DNA from: Chrysoperla carnea | Taxonomy: Eukaryota > Arthropoda > Insecta > Neuroptera > Chrysopidae | DNA length: 64,000 nt | NCBI RefSeq assembly: GCF_905475395.1 | Contig: NC_058337.1 | Span: forward strand, 139,073,172 to 139,137,171 | Direction: 5' to 3' | Shown: positions 40,058 to 49,993 of the stretch, piece after piece | Layout: each line of letters starts with the position of its first letter | Numbering within the stretch: the first letter of the stretch is position 1 | Made by a program: the position numbers and the translations under genes | Notes under the pieces: generated by a model | The model's database searches: none | Told to the model about the DNA's origin: nothing | What the model saw: only the letters and a program-made list of their open reading frames with translations

Positions 40058-40780
40058 CTACAGTTCAATAAATTCATCAAATCCATTCCTATAACGACCT
40101 GCATTCATAGAGAAATTTTTCATTATTACAACAAATCCATTTGGTGAACTCCAACAATGTCGACATAAATCATGAAATTTTTGAAAATTCATATCAGAGC
40201 CAACATGATCGTAGAATATGTGTTTTAGATTCATTTCGTCTGTTTTGAATAACACCAAGCAATTAACATTGTCCCTTATGTTATGCTTTGGAACACGTGC
40301 GTAGCTCTGACATAGATAGAAACAATCAATTTTTCGATGACGGCCCATACTAAAGTATTCTCTAATTCTCTGTTGTGAATGACAGCTCACATCATCAAAA
40401 ATGAAAAGACTTTTTTCTCGAGCTTCATTCGGACTAAGAATTTCACTAGTATCACTAAATGGAAAATATCCAACCCCTTCCACTAATTTTAAAGTCTCTT
40501 CTAGTAATTGATATTTCGGTTGGTAAAGAGATTTACTGTACACATAAATGTTTTCAAAGCGTAAACCGTTTTCATCATAAATTAAATTCAACATAACATT
40601 GGTTTTACCACAACCACTAGGGCCACATATTATTGTTCGTAGTGAATCTGAAAATAGAGGACCATGATATGTTTGTGTGTCTGTATTTTCTGGTATTAAA
40701 TTTTCAACACTCAGAGCGGGTTGTTGTTTATGAAAACGCATTTTTAATGTAACTAAGACTAAAATTTCAATACAACCCAT
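40058..40780 (-). CDS. atp: Packaging ATPase, intact (palindrome left arm)
   Basis: 240 aa, same protein as 15193-15915, with intact Walker A GPSGCGKT and Walker B FIFDD. It is flanked by TIR on one side and the divergent promoter (40781-40811 and around) on the other. The only silent differences from other copies (for example TCTGTTTTG at 40238) are shared with the copy at 42830-43552, showing that the arms have a common recent origin. Confidence 0.9.
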   Translation of the reverse strand: MGCIEILVLVTLKMRFHKQQPALSVENLIPENTDTQTYHGPLFSDSLRTIICGPSGCGKTNVMLNLIYDENGLRFENIYVYSKSLYQPKYQLLEETLKLVEGVGYFPFSDTSEILSPNEAREKSLFIFDDVSCHSQQRIREYFSMGRHRKIDCFYLCQSYARVPKHNIRDNVNCLVLFKTDEMNLKHIFYDHVGSDMNFQKFHDLCRHCWSSPNGFVVIMKNFSMNAGRYRNGFDEFIEL

Positions 40781-40811
40781 TTTATAAACATTTAAATATA
40801 TGTGAACTTAA

Positions 40812-41597
40812 TTGTTTAAATCATTTAGTAGTATGTCACATCAGAAGCAACAACACAAAGGAAGAGGTATTGTTAACACACTTATAAATAAATTACCGTT
40901 TGAGTTACACATACCAACTTATCAATATTGTGGACCTGGAACTAAGCTGGCAGAACGATTAGCGCGTGGTGATAAACCAAAAAACGCATTGGATCAGGCT
41001 TGTATGGTACATGATATAGCATATTCAAAAAGTAAAGACTTAAAGGAGCGTCATCTAGCAGATAAACAATTAGCTGAAGCCGCTTGGAAACGTGCCAAAG
41101 CATCTGATTCAACAATTGGTGAAAAAGCATCCGCTTTATTCGTTACAAGCGCCATGAAGGCAAAAACTTCACTTGGTATGGGATTAAAAAAGAAAAAGAT
41201 GAAAAAGACAAAGAAAACTATAAACTTTACAGTATCAGTGCGAAAGGCACGAAATGCATTGAAAAAATCACAACCAACGGACTTAAAAGCAGCAGTAAAA
41301 ATAGCAAAAGCAGCCGTGCGAGGTCAACGTATTAAAGCACCCACACGTGTAATACCAGTTCCAAAGTCTGGTGGTATACTTCCATTAATTCCAATATTCG
41401 CAGGACTCTCTGCTTTAGGTGCTTTGGCTGGCGGAGCGTCGGGTATTGCTAAAGCTGTTACAAATTATAAAAGTGCTCGTGATCAACTTAATGAGAGTCA
41501 AAGACACAACAAAACAATGGAAGCTATAGCAATGGGTAAAGGCTTGTATTTAAGACCGTACAACAAAGGCATGGGATTATATTTAGCAAAAAACTAA
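40812..41597 (+). CDS. PLA2-domain / pVI-like protein (palindrome left arm)
   Basis: 261 aa; the YCGPGT calcium loop and HDIAY catalytic dyad are kept. Arm-specific changes relative to element A: T/A in KPKNALDQ, S for G in TSAMKAK, M in KKKKMKK, V in FTVSVRK, I in SGGILP. All are shared with 42013-42798. The slippery heptamer AAAAAAC is at 41588-41594 before the TAA. Confidence 0.85.
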   Translation: MFKSFSSMSHQKQQHKGRGIVNTLINKLPFELHIPTYQYCGPGTKLAERLARGDKPKNALDQACMVHDIAYSKSKDLKERHLADKQLAEAAWKRAKASDSTIGEKASALFVTSAMKAKTSLGMGLKKKKMKKTKKTINFTVSVRKARNALKKSQPTDLKAAVKIAKAAVRGQRIKAPTRVIPVPKSGGILPLIPIFAGLSALGALAGGASGIAKAVTNYKSARDQLNESQRHNKTMEAIAMGKGLYLRPYNKGMGLYLAKN

Positions 41598-41842
41598 TTG
41601 AAACGCTACCACGTAGAGCACTTTACGATACGGAGCTACGTGCGTATGCTAAACAATTTAAAATTCCGTATTTTCGTGGTGTTTTTATGCGTGACACCCT
41701 ACCCAAAAGACCATATAAATATGAAACAGGAATTATCAACCATGATGTATCCAAAAATAGTGGTACACACTGGAGGGCATATAAAAAGTACAATCGAAGT
41801 GTCATCTATTATGATAGTTTTGGAAATTTGAGACCGCCAGTG
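41594..41842 (+). pseudogene. Protease, truncated at the palindrome centre (left copy)
   Basis: The -1 frame is open from the slippery site through FRGVFMRD, GTHW (His) and YYDSFG (Asp), up to LRPP. There the sequence turns back on itself at CCAGTG, and the Cys-containing C-terminus is lost. One substitution, R for T, follows GTHW. Confidence 0.85.
41774..41836. other. Centre of the palindrome (63-bp spacer)
   Basis: Single-copy protease sequence between the inverted arms. CCAGTG at 41837-41842 is present in the normal gene just after GAGACCG, and its inverse CACTGG stands at 41768-41773. The turn thus occurs at a 6-bp inverted microhomology. Confidence 0.85.
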
Positions 41843-42016
41843 TGTACCACTATTTTTGGATACATCATGGTTGATAATTCCTGTTTCATATTTATATGGT
41901 CTTTTGGGTAGGGTGTCACGCATAAAAACACCACGAAAATACGGAATTTTAAATTGTTTAGCATACGCACGTAGCTCCGTATCGTAAAGTGCTCTACGTG
42001 GTAGCGTTTCAATTAG
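41837..42016 (-). pseudogene. Protease, truncated at the palindrome centre (right copy)
   Basis: Mirror copy of the first ~60 codons of the protease frame, ending at GTHW. It is shorter than the left copy because the spacer belongs to the other orientation. The slippery heptamer is at 42016-42022 (- strand). Confidence 0.8.
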
Positions 42017-42798
42017 TTTTTTGCTAAATATAATCCCATGCCTTTGTTGTACGGTCTTAAATACAAGCCTTTACCCATTGCTATAGCTTCCATTGTTTTG
42101 TTGTGTCTTTGACTCTCATTAAGTTGATCACGAGCACTTTTATAATTTGTAACAGCTTTAGCAATACCCGACGCTCCGCCAGCCAAAGCACCTAAAGCAG
42201 AGAGTCCTGCGAATATTGGAATTAATGGAAGTATACCACCAGACTTTGGAACTGGTATTACACGTGTGGGTGCTTTAATACGTTGACCTCGCACGGCTGC
42301 TTTTGCTATTTTTACTGCTGCTTTTAAGTCCGTTGGTTGTGATTTTTTCAATGCATTTCGTGCCTTTCGCACTGATACTGTAAAGTTTATAGTTTTCTTT
42401 GTCTTTTTCATCTTTTTCTTTTTTAATCCCATACCAAGTGAAGTTTTTGCCTTCATGGCGCTTGTAACGAATAAAGCGGATGCTTTTTCACCAATTGTTG
42501 AATCAGATGCTTTGGCACGTTTCCAAGCGGCTTCAGCTAATTGTTTATCTGCTAGATGACGCTCCTTTAAGTCTTTACTTTTTGAATATGCTATATCATG
42601 TACCATACAAGCCTGATCCAATGCGTTTTTTGGTTTATCACCACGCGCTAATCGTTCTGCCAGCTTAGTTCCAGGTCCACAATATTGATAAGTTGGTATG
42701 TGTAACTCAAACGGTAATTTATTTATAAGTGTGTTAACAATACCTCTTCCTTTGTGTTGTTGCTTCTGATGTGACATACTACTAAATGATTTAAACAA
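42013..42798 (-). CDS. PLA2-domain / pVI-like protein (palindrome right arm)
   Basis: Protein identical to 40812-41597, including arm-specific substitutions. Frame intact, ending in GCA AAA AAC TAA. Confidence 0.85.
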   Translation of the reverse strand: MFKSFSSMSHQKQQHKGRGIVNTLINKLPFELHIPTYQYCGPGTKLAERLARGDKPKNALDQACMVHDIAYSKSKDLKERHLADKQLAEAAWKRAKASDSTIGEKASALFVTSAMKAKTSLGMGLKKKKMKKTKKTINFTVSVRKARNALKKSQPTDLKAAVKIAKAAVRGQRIKAPTRVIPVPKSGGILPLIPIFAGLSALGALAGGASGIAKAVTNYKSARDQLNESQRHNKTMEAIAMGKGLYLRPYNKGMGLYLAKN

Positions 42799-42829
42799 TT
42801 AAGTTCACATATATTTAAATGTTTATAAA

Positions 42830-43552
42830 ATGGGTTGTATTGAAATTTTAGTCTTAGTTACATTAAAAATGCGTTTTCATAAACAACAACCCGCTCTGAG
42901 TGTTGAAAATTTAATACCAGAAAATACAGACACACAAACATATCATGGTCCTCTATTTTCAGATTCACTACGAACAATAATATGTGGCCCTAGTGGTTGT
43001 GGTAAAACCAATGTTATGTTGAATTTAATTTATGATGAAAACGGTTTACGCTTTGAAAACATTTATGTGTACAGTAAATCTCTTTACCAACCGAAATATC
43101 AATTACTAGAAGAGACTTTAAAATTAGTGGAAGGGGTTGGATATTTTCCATTTAGTGATACTAGTGAAATTCTTAGTCCGAATGAAGCTCGAGAAAAAAG
43201 TCTTTTCATTTTTGATGATGTGAGCTGTCATTCACAACAGAGAATTAGAGAATACTTTAGTATGGGCCGTCATCGAAAAATTGATTGTTTCTATCTATGT
43301 CAGAGCTACGCACGTGTTCCAAAGCATAACATAAGGGACAATGTTAATTGCTTGGTGTTATTCAAAACAGACGAAATGAATCTAAAACACATATTCTACG
43401 ATCATGTTGGCTCTGATATGAATTTTCAAAAATTTCATGATTTATGTCGACATTGTTGGAGTTCACCAAATGGATTTGTTGTAATAATGAAAAATTTCTC
43501 TATGAATGCAGGTCGTTATAGGAATGGATTTGATGAATTTATTGAACTGTAG
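42830..43552 (+). CDS. atp: Packaging ATPase, intact (palindrome right arm)
   Basis: 240 aa, identical protein to 40058-40780, reading toward the right TIR as in element A. Walker A and B intact. Confidence 0.9.
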   Translation: MGCIEILVLVTLKMRFHKQQPALSVENLIPENTDTQTYHGPLFSDSLRTIICGPSGCGKTNVMLNLIYDENGLRFENIYVYSKSLYQPKYQLLEETLKLVEGVGYFPFSDTSEILSPNEAREKSLFIFDDVSCHSQQRIREYFSMGRHRKIDCFYLCQSYARVPKHNIRDNVNCLVLFKTDEMNLKHIFYDHVGSDMNFQKFHDLCRHCWSSPNGFVVIMKNFSMNAGRYRNGFDEFIEL

Positions 43553-43733
43553 TGTCAGCAATACTTTGTGTGTTTTTTCAGATTCATAATAATAATTTTT
43601 TTCTGTAAATTTTTTTTAAAATGTAAATTTTAATCATTAATAAATAAAAAAAAAATATTTATAAGATTTTTATTAAATAAAACCTTTATTCTAATCTCAT
43701 AACACGTGTAAAATTATTTTAAGATCTAATGCG

Positions 43734-44909
43734 ATTCAAACAAGTTTAAACATGTTCAAACAAGTTTGAACATGTATTTTTATTCAAACAAGTTTGAACT
43801 TGTAACAGGATGATGATATCATATTTTTCAAGGTCAAATTAACATATTCTTGAGAATAGCTGACACGTGTAAAATTATTTTAAGATCAAAGTCCATTCAA
43901 ACAAGTTTGAACATGTATTTTTATTATGTAAATTTCAAGTGTCATATTACATTGCTTAATCATAAAAAAATATTAATATCCGGTCACGTGTTTTGACACA
44001 TGTAAAATTATTTCAAACAAGTTTGAACTTGTTACAAGATGATGATATCATATTTTTCAAGGTCAAATTAACATATTCTTGAAAATTGCTGACACGTGTA
44101 AAATTATTTTAAGATCAAAGTCCATTCAAACAAGTTTGAACATGTATTTTTATTATGTAAATTTCAAGTGTCATATTACATTGCTTAATCATAAAAAAAT
44201 ATTAACATCCGGTCACGTATCTTGAATTTTATCATGTATATTTAAAGTGTCAAATTACAATATTTTTCAAGGTCAAATTAACATATTCTTGAAAATTGCT
44301 GACTAATGTCAACGTCCCGCCCCCCGTTCACCCCCCGTCAAGCACCACTATTGGTCAAAGCCAATGACGTCACCTGGTAATTTCCCGTTTATGCTTAGGC
44401 AGCCATTCCTCCCCACCAATTCAACCACACCTCCCGACGCCATCTTGATTTTTACAGTGCTACTATTGGTCAAAGCCAATGACGTCATCAATGCTTAGGC
44501 AGCCATTATTCCCCAACACCACACCTCCCGACGCCATCTTGATTTACTATTGGTCAATGCCGAGGTTTCCAACATTCACCTAGGTTTGCCCTTTTTGGAA
44601 AAGTGTACCATACTTTGGGGTTGAAAGTGGGCTCGATTATCTAACGTCCAATTCCCGCCCCCTTTTAACCCCCACTTCCAAAACCGCGCCCACCACTTTA
44701 AGCCCCACTTCCGCCAAGAAACACACTAACGCTCTGTCAGCCACGCCCCACCACACCTCCCAACGCCATCTTGATTTACTATTGGTCAATGACGTCATCT
44801 ATCCCCTCCAACTTCGCATTCAACCGAGGTTTCCAACATTCACCTAGGTTTGCCCTTTTTTGAAAAGTGTACCATTCTTTTGCGCCAGGAGTGACCTGAC
44901 TCTTCTACT
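43734..44909 (-). repeat. Right TIR of element B / palindromic unit
   Basis: About 1.18 kb, ending CTCTTCTACT at the CATATT duplication. It has the GTTTTGACACATG-containing subrepeat (about 43990-44090) that the partner TIR at 38931 lacks. Confidence 0.93.
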
Positions 44910-45040
44910 CATATTTCCTGAATTACTTCCCTTGCTCTACTTGCTATTTGCCCAGTTAAAACTCTATACCTGTACTTTGTACAAAACACTATATGATACT
45001 TTAAATAATACAGGCTATGAGACCCTCTCCTATAATCCAT
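44910..45040 (-). pseudogene. tnpA: IS200/IS605 TnpA, N-terminal part
   Basis: ATG at 45038-45040. It encodes MDYRRGSHSLYYLKYHIVFC followed by TKYRYRVL, the typical TnpA N-terminus, running without a break into the CATATT duplication; it continues at 18794 downward. Upstream, 45084-45095 (CGCC TAAA GGCG) with GAGGGTGTTAACCCT is a typical IS200/IS605 left-end hairpin. Confidence 0.88.
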
Positions 45041-45125
45041 CTCTTCCTCTAGTAACCTATTAGATAGATTATACTAAAGTGTTCGCCTAAAGGCGAGGGT
45101 GTTAACCCTATCCCACCTAACTACA
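45041..45125. mobile_element. IS200/IS605 left end
   Basis: Non-coding end of the IS with the hairpin CGCC-TAAA-GGCG at 45084-45095 and GTGTTAACCCT after it, in the usual place upstream of tnpA. Confidence 0.65.
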
Positions 45126-45437
45126 TAAAAATATTTAAAGTTTTTACAGGTTTAAAGGAGCAAAGGTTGCATGCAAAAGAAAAGACACGCTTAACTATAA
45201 ATTTTTTGCTAAACCACAAATCATAGATTTTGGAGCGGAGCATCCTGATTCAATTTAAATGCTTGAATACTGTAAAACTTATGGTATGGGTTTAATTAGT
45301 AACAAAGCTTATATAGATAAATCTAAAAAATAATAAGTTACTATATTTGTTAGGTTTAATGTGTGAGCGTTTACGGTGTTATAATTTTAAGCATCATAAA
45401 TTTAAAAAAACGTGAATGTTCACAAGCCAATAATTTG
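45126..45437 (+). pseudogene. Bacterial coding relic, unidentified
   Basis: One + frame reads FKGAKVACKRKDTLNYKFFA and IIDFGAEHPDSI, then a TAA (about 45257), then MLEYCKTYGMGLISNKAYID up to a stop near 45333. It looks like a decayed bacterial gene end; family not recognised. The rest to 45437 is AT-rich with no frame. Confidence 0.4.
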
Positions 45438-46497
45438 CTATTTTAAAGCAGGGCAATGGTCAGGTCGTTTATAGATAATTTCCTTTCTATCACATTGAGT
45501 TTGGCCAGGTTCACAGCGGCTTGGGTCTAGATATATAATTGCTTGATAAGTAACGCCATAATGTCTGTCATATCCTTCTTCTGGGATACAATCACTTTCA
45601 TTATCTATTAAAGAAAATACTCCCTCTCCTATGAAGAAAGGTTCGTGCTGAAGTACATATTCACCGTACCATTGAAATTCAATAGGTATTAAAAAAATAA
45701 GAGTTGCAAAATTATATCCTTTATTTTTAATAAAATTTTTCATTCTATTAATAGCATCGGAACTAAAAAACTGATGTGTAGTAACAAAAATATAATTCTC
45801 ATCAATTTTATTGCCTCCAGAGAACTGTTTCATAAAAGTTAATGAATCGTACCAAGTTAATTTAGTATCTATTGCTATACCTTGATTACGCTTACAGCTC
45901 ATGGTAGGAAAATACCATTTATACTTCTTATCTGATTCTATTTTTTCCGAAGTTTTTTTTAAAGCCCAAGTTTTAATTGTATCACCATGAAATAAAACAG
46001 ATTTATCAAATTTTTTAGTAAAGTAAGTATCTGAATCTATAGTTATATAATTTTTTGCTATTCCTAAAGTACCAAAACATAATTTACAAACTTGTTGTGT
46101 CCAATTGCCTTGAATAGTCACATCAGGCTCACCGCATTTTTCTAACACTTCATTTTCTGTCATAAAATTAGGCATTCGTTGTATAGTACCTTTATTTTTA
46201 AGATCAACAAAAGCGTTTTTGAATAGGTCAAGTTCATCCTTACCGACTACAACATAAAAGGGTGTATTTTCAGCATCGACAAAATATTTTTCAAATGATT
46301 CTTATAGATGTAAGCTTCTATTTAAATCTCTAGTAAAAGATTTATTTAGTACCGCAAAATCATATTGGTATTTATATTTTTCTTGTACTATATTATTAAA
46401 ATTATATTGCTTATAATATTTTTTTGTATAAAAAGCTAAAGAAATGACTAATGCTATAAAAAATACAGCAGATATAAATTTTTTTTTTGTTTTTCAT
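45438..46497 (-). pseudogene. DUF6492-like (glycosyltransferase-like) protein, broken
   Basis: The main open part (45438-46175, extended in frame to 46304) has YITIDSDTYFTKKFD, a DxD-like motif, and a Trp/Tyr/His-rich C-terminus (FQWYGEYVLQHEPFFIGEG, DRHYGVTYQAI). This matches bacterial proteins annotated DUF6492, often near cell-surface glycan genes. A TAA at 46302-46304 interrupts it after RSLHL. Upstream, an N-terminal membrane segment (FISAVFFIALVISLAFYT) is out of frame at an A-run near 46484. So it has at least two defects. Its neighbours, a GT10 and a DegT aminotransferase, support a surface-polysaccharide locus. The family assignment is moderately sure. Confidence 0.65.
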
Positions 46498-46502
46498 ACA
46501 TT

Positions 46503-46672
46503 TACTTTTTAAGTTTTTGATCTAACAATTGTAATATTTTAGTACGTAATTTATCTTTTACTACCGACCAATCCTTACTTGGATCTATTAACAGGTTTTT
46601 ATTCCAAATGTCACAATATAATGAATCATCATTATCTACTTTTTTAATATAATCAACCACTTTCATCTGAGA
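46503..46672 (-). pseudogene. GT10 fucosyltransferase, C-terminal fragment
   Basis: It encodes VVDYIKKVDNDDSLYCDIWN and DPSKDWSVVKDKL up to LLDQKLKK and a stop at 46506-46508. It continues the gene at 47226-48071, from which it is separated by an IS200 insertion at the shared GTTGAT. Confidence 0.75.
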
Positions 46673-47225
46673 GATAAAAGTTTGATTATAGCGACTAGAA
46701 GTCGCATATCAAGCTAAAGCTTATTCGAGTCTTATGTTAGAAATCATGTCTGATTCATGAGCATCAGTATGCTTATTAATATATTCATTAATTATATCAT
46801 CAGTCACATTACCACTAGTAGCACTAATGTAACCCCGTGCCCACAAATGTCTACCCAAGTATTTTTGTTTTAATATTGGAAATTCCTCTTGCATCTTCTT
46901 TGAAGATCTGACTTTCGCTTTTTGTACAAATTCACAGATTTTTATATGAGGTGGAATATTAGCAAAAATGTGTATATGATCGCTTGATACTACTCCAGTT
47001 TCTATTTTAATACCTAATTCTGTTGCTACCTGTGCAATAATTTCTCGAACCCTCTTTTTTATATCGTAAGGTAATACCTTATATCGATACTTTGTAATCC
47101 ACACTATGTGATAGCGATGATAGTAAACTGTATGTGATTTCCTGCTGTATCATCGTGCTAACGCATCATCGTGCACATGGCAAGCTAAAGCTTCTCCATC
47201 TGGAAGATGGAGGTTAAAGGGACTA
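46673..47225 (-). mobile_element. Second IS200/IS605 element, inside the GT10 gene
   Basis: About 550 bp with subterminal hairpins: GCGACT-AGA-AGTCGC (46691-46705) at one end and CTCCATC-TGGA-AGATGGAG (about 47197-47214) at the other. It carries one tnpA. It splits the GT10 frame between EDDLVD and VDYIKKV. Exact borders are approximate. Confidence 0.75.
46721..47144 (-). CDS. tnpA: IS200/IS605 transposase TnpA
   Basis: A Y1 HUH transposase cutting single-stranded IS ends. Open frame with HUH motif DHIHIFANIPP, LWARGYISATSGNVTDDIIN with the catalytic-Tyr region, and an N-terminal YHRYHIVWITKYRYKVLP. The frame extends upstream of the first ATG (47104) to about 47144 (SHTVYYHRYHIV), so the true start is probably a non-ATG codon, or the ATG is lost. 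It is a different lineage from the tnpA split by element B. Confidence 0.8.
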
Positions 47226-48071
47226 TCAACTAAATCATCTTCCGTATTAAAATCGCCTGCATAAATTATAGCATCCTTATTTATATCTTGTAATACCGCA
47301 GTTTTATCACCATAATATATTGGTATAGCACCGGCGAAATATGCTTGAAATAGCTTTTCAGTCATATACCCATTATGTGTTTGATTTTCATAAGCAATAA
47401 CAAATTTACAATTAGATAACTACTCCATAGTTTCGCTAATTTCCAGATTTCTACCAATATTATTTAAATGTCTTCCACCACTAAGAACTTTTTTATTATA
47501 AGAAGAAGATAATTTATGAAATAAACGATCCCTTGCCTTATCTCCATCTAAAGGGTTATTAGTACGTGTATCATTTGTATATCCATTACTCACGAGAAAA
47601 CAAGCAAAGTTCTTTTTAGTAGGTACAAGTTCCATTAGTTAGTCTCGTGTTGCTGTTTGCTACTAATTTATCAGCCCAAAGTCCACTTAAATAATAATAT
47701 GGTAATCTAAAATACCTTGGATCATCATTATAATCAAATCCGAGAGTTAAATCATAATCTTTTAAATCTGGTAAAATTGCTTCTGCCGTATAATACATTT
47801 TTATAGCTTTTTCATTAGGCTTCATCGGAGCATTGCCATATACACCATCAATTATTAGGTCATATTTTTCACTACTTTTTTCAGCATTAACGACTATTAC
47901 TTCATATTTTTCATTTAATATATCATAAATAGGGGATATAATTCCTGATCCTGGGTAGCTATTAAGTAATTTTACTTTTAATATGGGTTTATTAACAGTA
48001 GCGTTTTTTGCTCCGAAAGACTCCATACCAAATCCTATAGTCAGTATTAATATTATTGCTAACTTCTTCAT
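47226..48071 (-). pseudogene. GT10 alpha-1,3-fucosyltransferase, frameshifted and interrupted
   Basis: A bacterial glycosyltransferase family 10 enzyme (GDP-fucose donor). N-terminus MKKLAIILILTIGFGMESFG looks like a signal peptide/anchor. MYYTAEAILPDLKDYDLTLG and DPRYFRLPYY are the family's acceptor-side block. NFACFLVSNG, SGGRHLNNIG and CKFVIAYENQ-like sequence, then GYMTEKLFQAYFAGAIPIYY, form the donor-binding region. Defects: a frameshift near 47620-47640, a stop near 47418-47420 after SETME, and the IS200 insertion at 47225. It would modify lipopolysaccharide or capsule. Confidence 0.8.
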
Positions 48072-48102
48072 TTTATATCCATTTATATTTAATTAATAAA
48101 CT

Positions 48103-48560
48103 TTAACCAATCCTATTAAAAAACTCTTTAATTTTTTTTGTACATAATATAGCCTCTTCTTCAGTCAAATGAGGTCCTATTGGTAAACTAAGAATTTCTG
48201 AGCTAATTTTTTCAGTTAATTCAAAAGAAACAACTTTTAAATTCATATTTTGATAAGCAGGTTGTAAGTATATTGGGGTAGGGTAGTGAATTATAACTTG
48301 TACCCCCTGACTAACAAGATAATCTTTTAATTGATCTCGTTTTTTAGTCATTATAGGAAATATATGCCATACATTACCGTCATCATATTGAGGTAAAACT
48401 ATATCATTAATATTTAATTCTTGTAAATAAATTTTAGCAATTCTTTGTCTTTTTTTATTCCATTCATTAAGATATCTTAATTTAATAGAAAGTATTCCTG
48501 CTTGCAAATCATCTAATCTACTGTTTTTGCCAATTATTTCATGACTATAGCGTACTTTAA
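48103..48560 (-). pseudogene. DegT/DnrJ/EryC1-type sugar aminotransferase, cut by element D
   Basis: C-terminal ~152 residues of a PLP-dependent aminotransferase of nucleotide-sugar synthesis: GKNSRLDDLQAGILSIKLRY (substrate/active-site loop), NDIVLPQYDDGNVWHIFPIM and LSLPIGPHLTEEEA. The N-terminus with the PLP lysine must lie beyond the other end of element D, outside the window. The frame is open up to the TIR. With GT10 it suggests an LPS/O-antigen operon reading leftward (31 nt between the two genes). Confidence 0.85.
48555..48560. repeat. Presumed target site duplication of element D, left copy (ACTTTA)
   Basis: The six bases before AGTAGAAGAG. The partner would lie beyond 64000. Confidence 0.6.
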
Positions 48561-49813
48561 GTAGAAGAGTCAAGCCGGTTTCAGCACAGTTTGACCTCAA
48601 GTAACCCCACTTTGATGGTACACTTTTCCAAAAAGGGCAAACCTAGGTGAATGTTGGAAACCTCGTAAGTTGGAGGGGATAGATGACGTCATTGACCAAT
48701 AGTAAATCAAGATGGCGTTGGGAGGTGTGGTGGGGCGTGGCTGACAGAGCGTTAGTGTGTTTCTTGGCGGAAGTGGGGCTTAAAGTGGTGGGCGTGGTTT
48801 TGGAAGTGGGGCTTAAAGGGGGGCGGGAATTGGACGTTAGATAATCGAGCCCACTTTCAACCCCAAAGAATGGTACACTTTTCCAAAAAGGGCAAACCTC
48901 GGTTGAATGCGAAGTTGGAGGGGGGGACATCATTGACCAATAGTAGCGCTGTAAAAATCAAGATGGCGTCGGGAGGTGTGGTGGGGGAAGGAATGGCTGC
49001 CTAAGCATTGATGACGTCATTGGCTTTGACCAATAGTGGCGGAGAGTGAACAGGGGGCGGGACGTAAGGGCAAACCTAGGTGAATGTTGGAAACCTCGAC
49101 ATTGGCCAATAGTAAATCAAGATGGCGTCGGGAGGTGTGGTGGAGGAGAATAATGGCTGCCTAAGCATTGATGACGTCATTGGCTTTGACCAATAGTGGT
49201 GCTTGACGGGGAGTGAACGGGGGGCGGGACGTTGACATTAGTTAGCAATTTTCAAGAATATGTTAATTTGACCTTGAAAAATATTGTAATTTGACACTTT
49301 AAATATACATGATAAAATTCAAGATACGTGACCGGATGTTAATATTTTTTTTTATTGAGTCAGCGATGTAATATGACACTTGAAATTTACATAATAAAAA
49401 TACATGTTCAAACTTGTTTGAATGGACTTTGATCTTAAAATAATTTCACACGTGTCAGCAATTTTCAAGAATATGTTAATTTGACCTTGAAAAATATGAT
49501 ATCATCATCTTGTAACAAGTTCAAACTTGTTTGAAATAATTTTACATGTGTCAAAACACGTGACCGGATGTTAATATTTTTTTTTTTTTTATTGAATTAG
49601 CAATGTAATATGACACTTGAAATTTACATAATAAAAATACATGTTCAAACTTGTTTGAATGGACTTTGATCTTAAAATAATTTTACACGTGTCAGCTATT
49701 TTCAATAATATGTTAATTTGACCTTGAAAAATATGATATCATCATCCTGCTACAAGTTCAAACTTGTTTGAACATGTTCAAACTTGTTTGAACATGTTTA
49801 AACTTGTTTGAAT
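48561..49813 (+). repeat. Left TIR of element D
   Basis: About 1.25 kb with the outer CRE/CCAAT module and inner AT-rich repeats. Five contiguous RRRCWWGYYY decamers at 49760-49809. Confidence 0.93.
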
Positions 49814-49993
49814 CGCATTAGATCTTAAAATAATTTTACACGTGTTATGAGATTAGAATAAAGGTTTTATTTAATAAAAATCTTATAAATATTTTTTTTT
49901 ATTTATTAATGATTAAAATTTACATTTTAAAAAAAATTTACAGAAAAAAATTATTATTATGAATCTGAAAAAACACACAAAGTATTGGTGACA

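Larger units (their letters stand above)
18795..44909. mobile_element. Element B: defective composite Polinton (26.1 kb including nested C)
   Basis: Its outer ends are Polinton TIR tips (AGTAGAAGAG / CTCTTCTACT) with a CATATT duplication in tnpA. Leaving out nested element C, about 11.3 kb remain: TIR, ATPase(-), protease remnant, minisatellites, mirrored protease and ATPase remnants, then (from 38931) a second TIR and an almost perfect ~6 kb palindrome. There is no pPolB, integrase, MCP or penton, so it depends on other copies. The right part probably arose by insertion of a palindromic copy followed by recombination between TIRs. Confidence 0.85.
38931..44909. mobile_element. Palindromic (fold-back) mini-Polinton within element B
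   Basis: The arms 38931-41773 and 41837-44909 are inverted copies, each holding TIR, ATPase, PLA2/pVI-like gene and the first part of protease. The centre is 63 bp of protease sequence. The right arm is about 230 bp longer because its TIR has one more AT-rich subrepeat. Coding sequences in the two arms give identical proteins. Confidence 0.9.
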
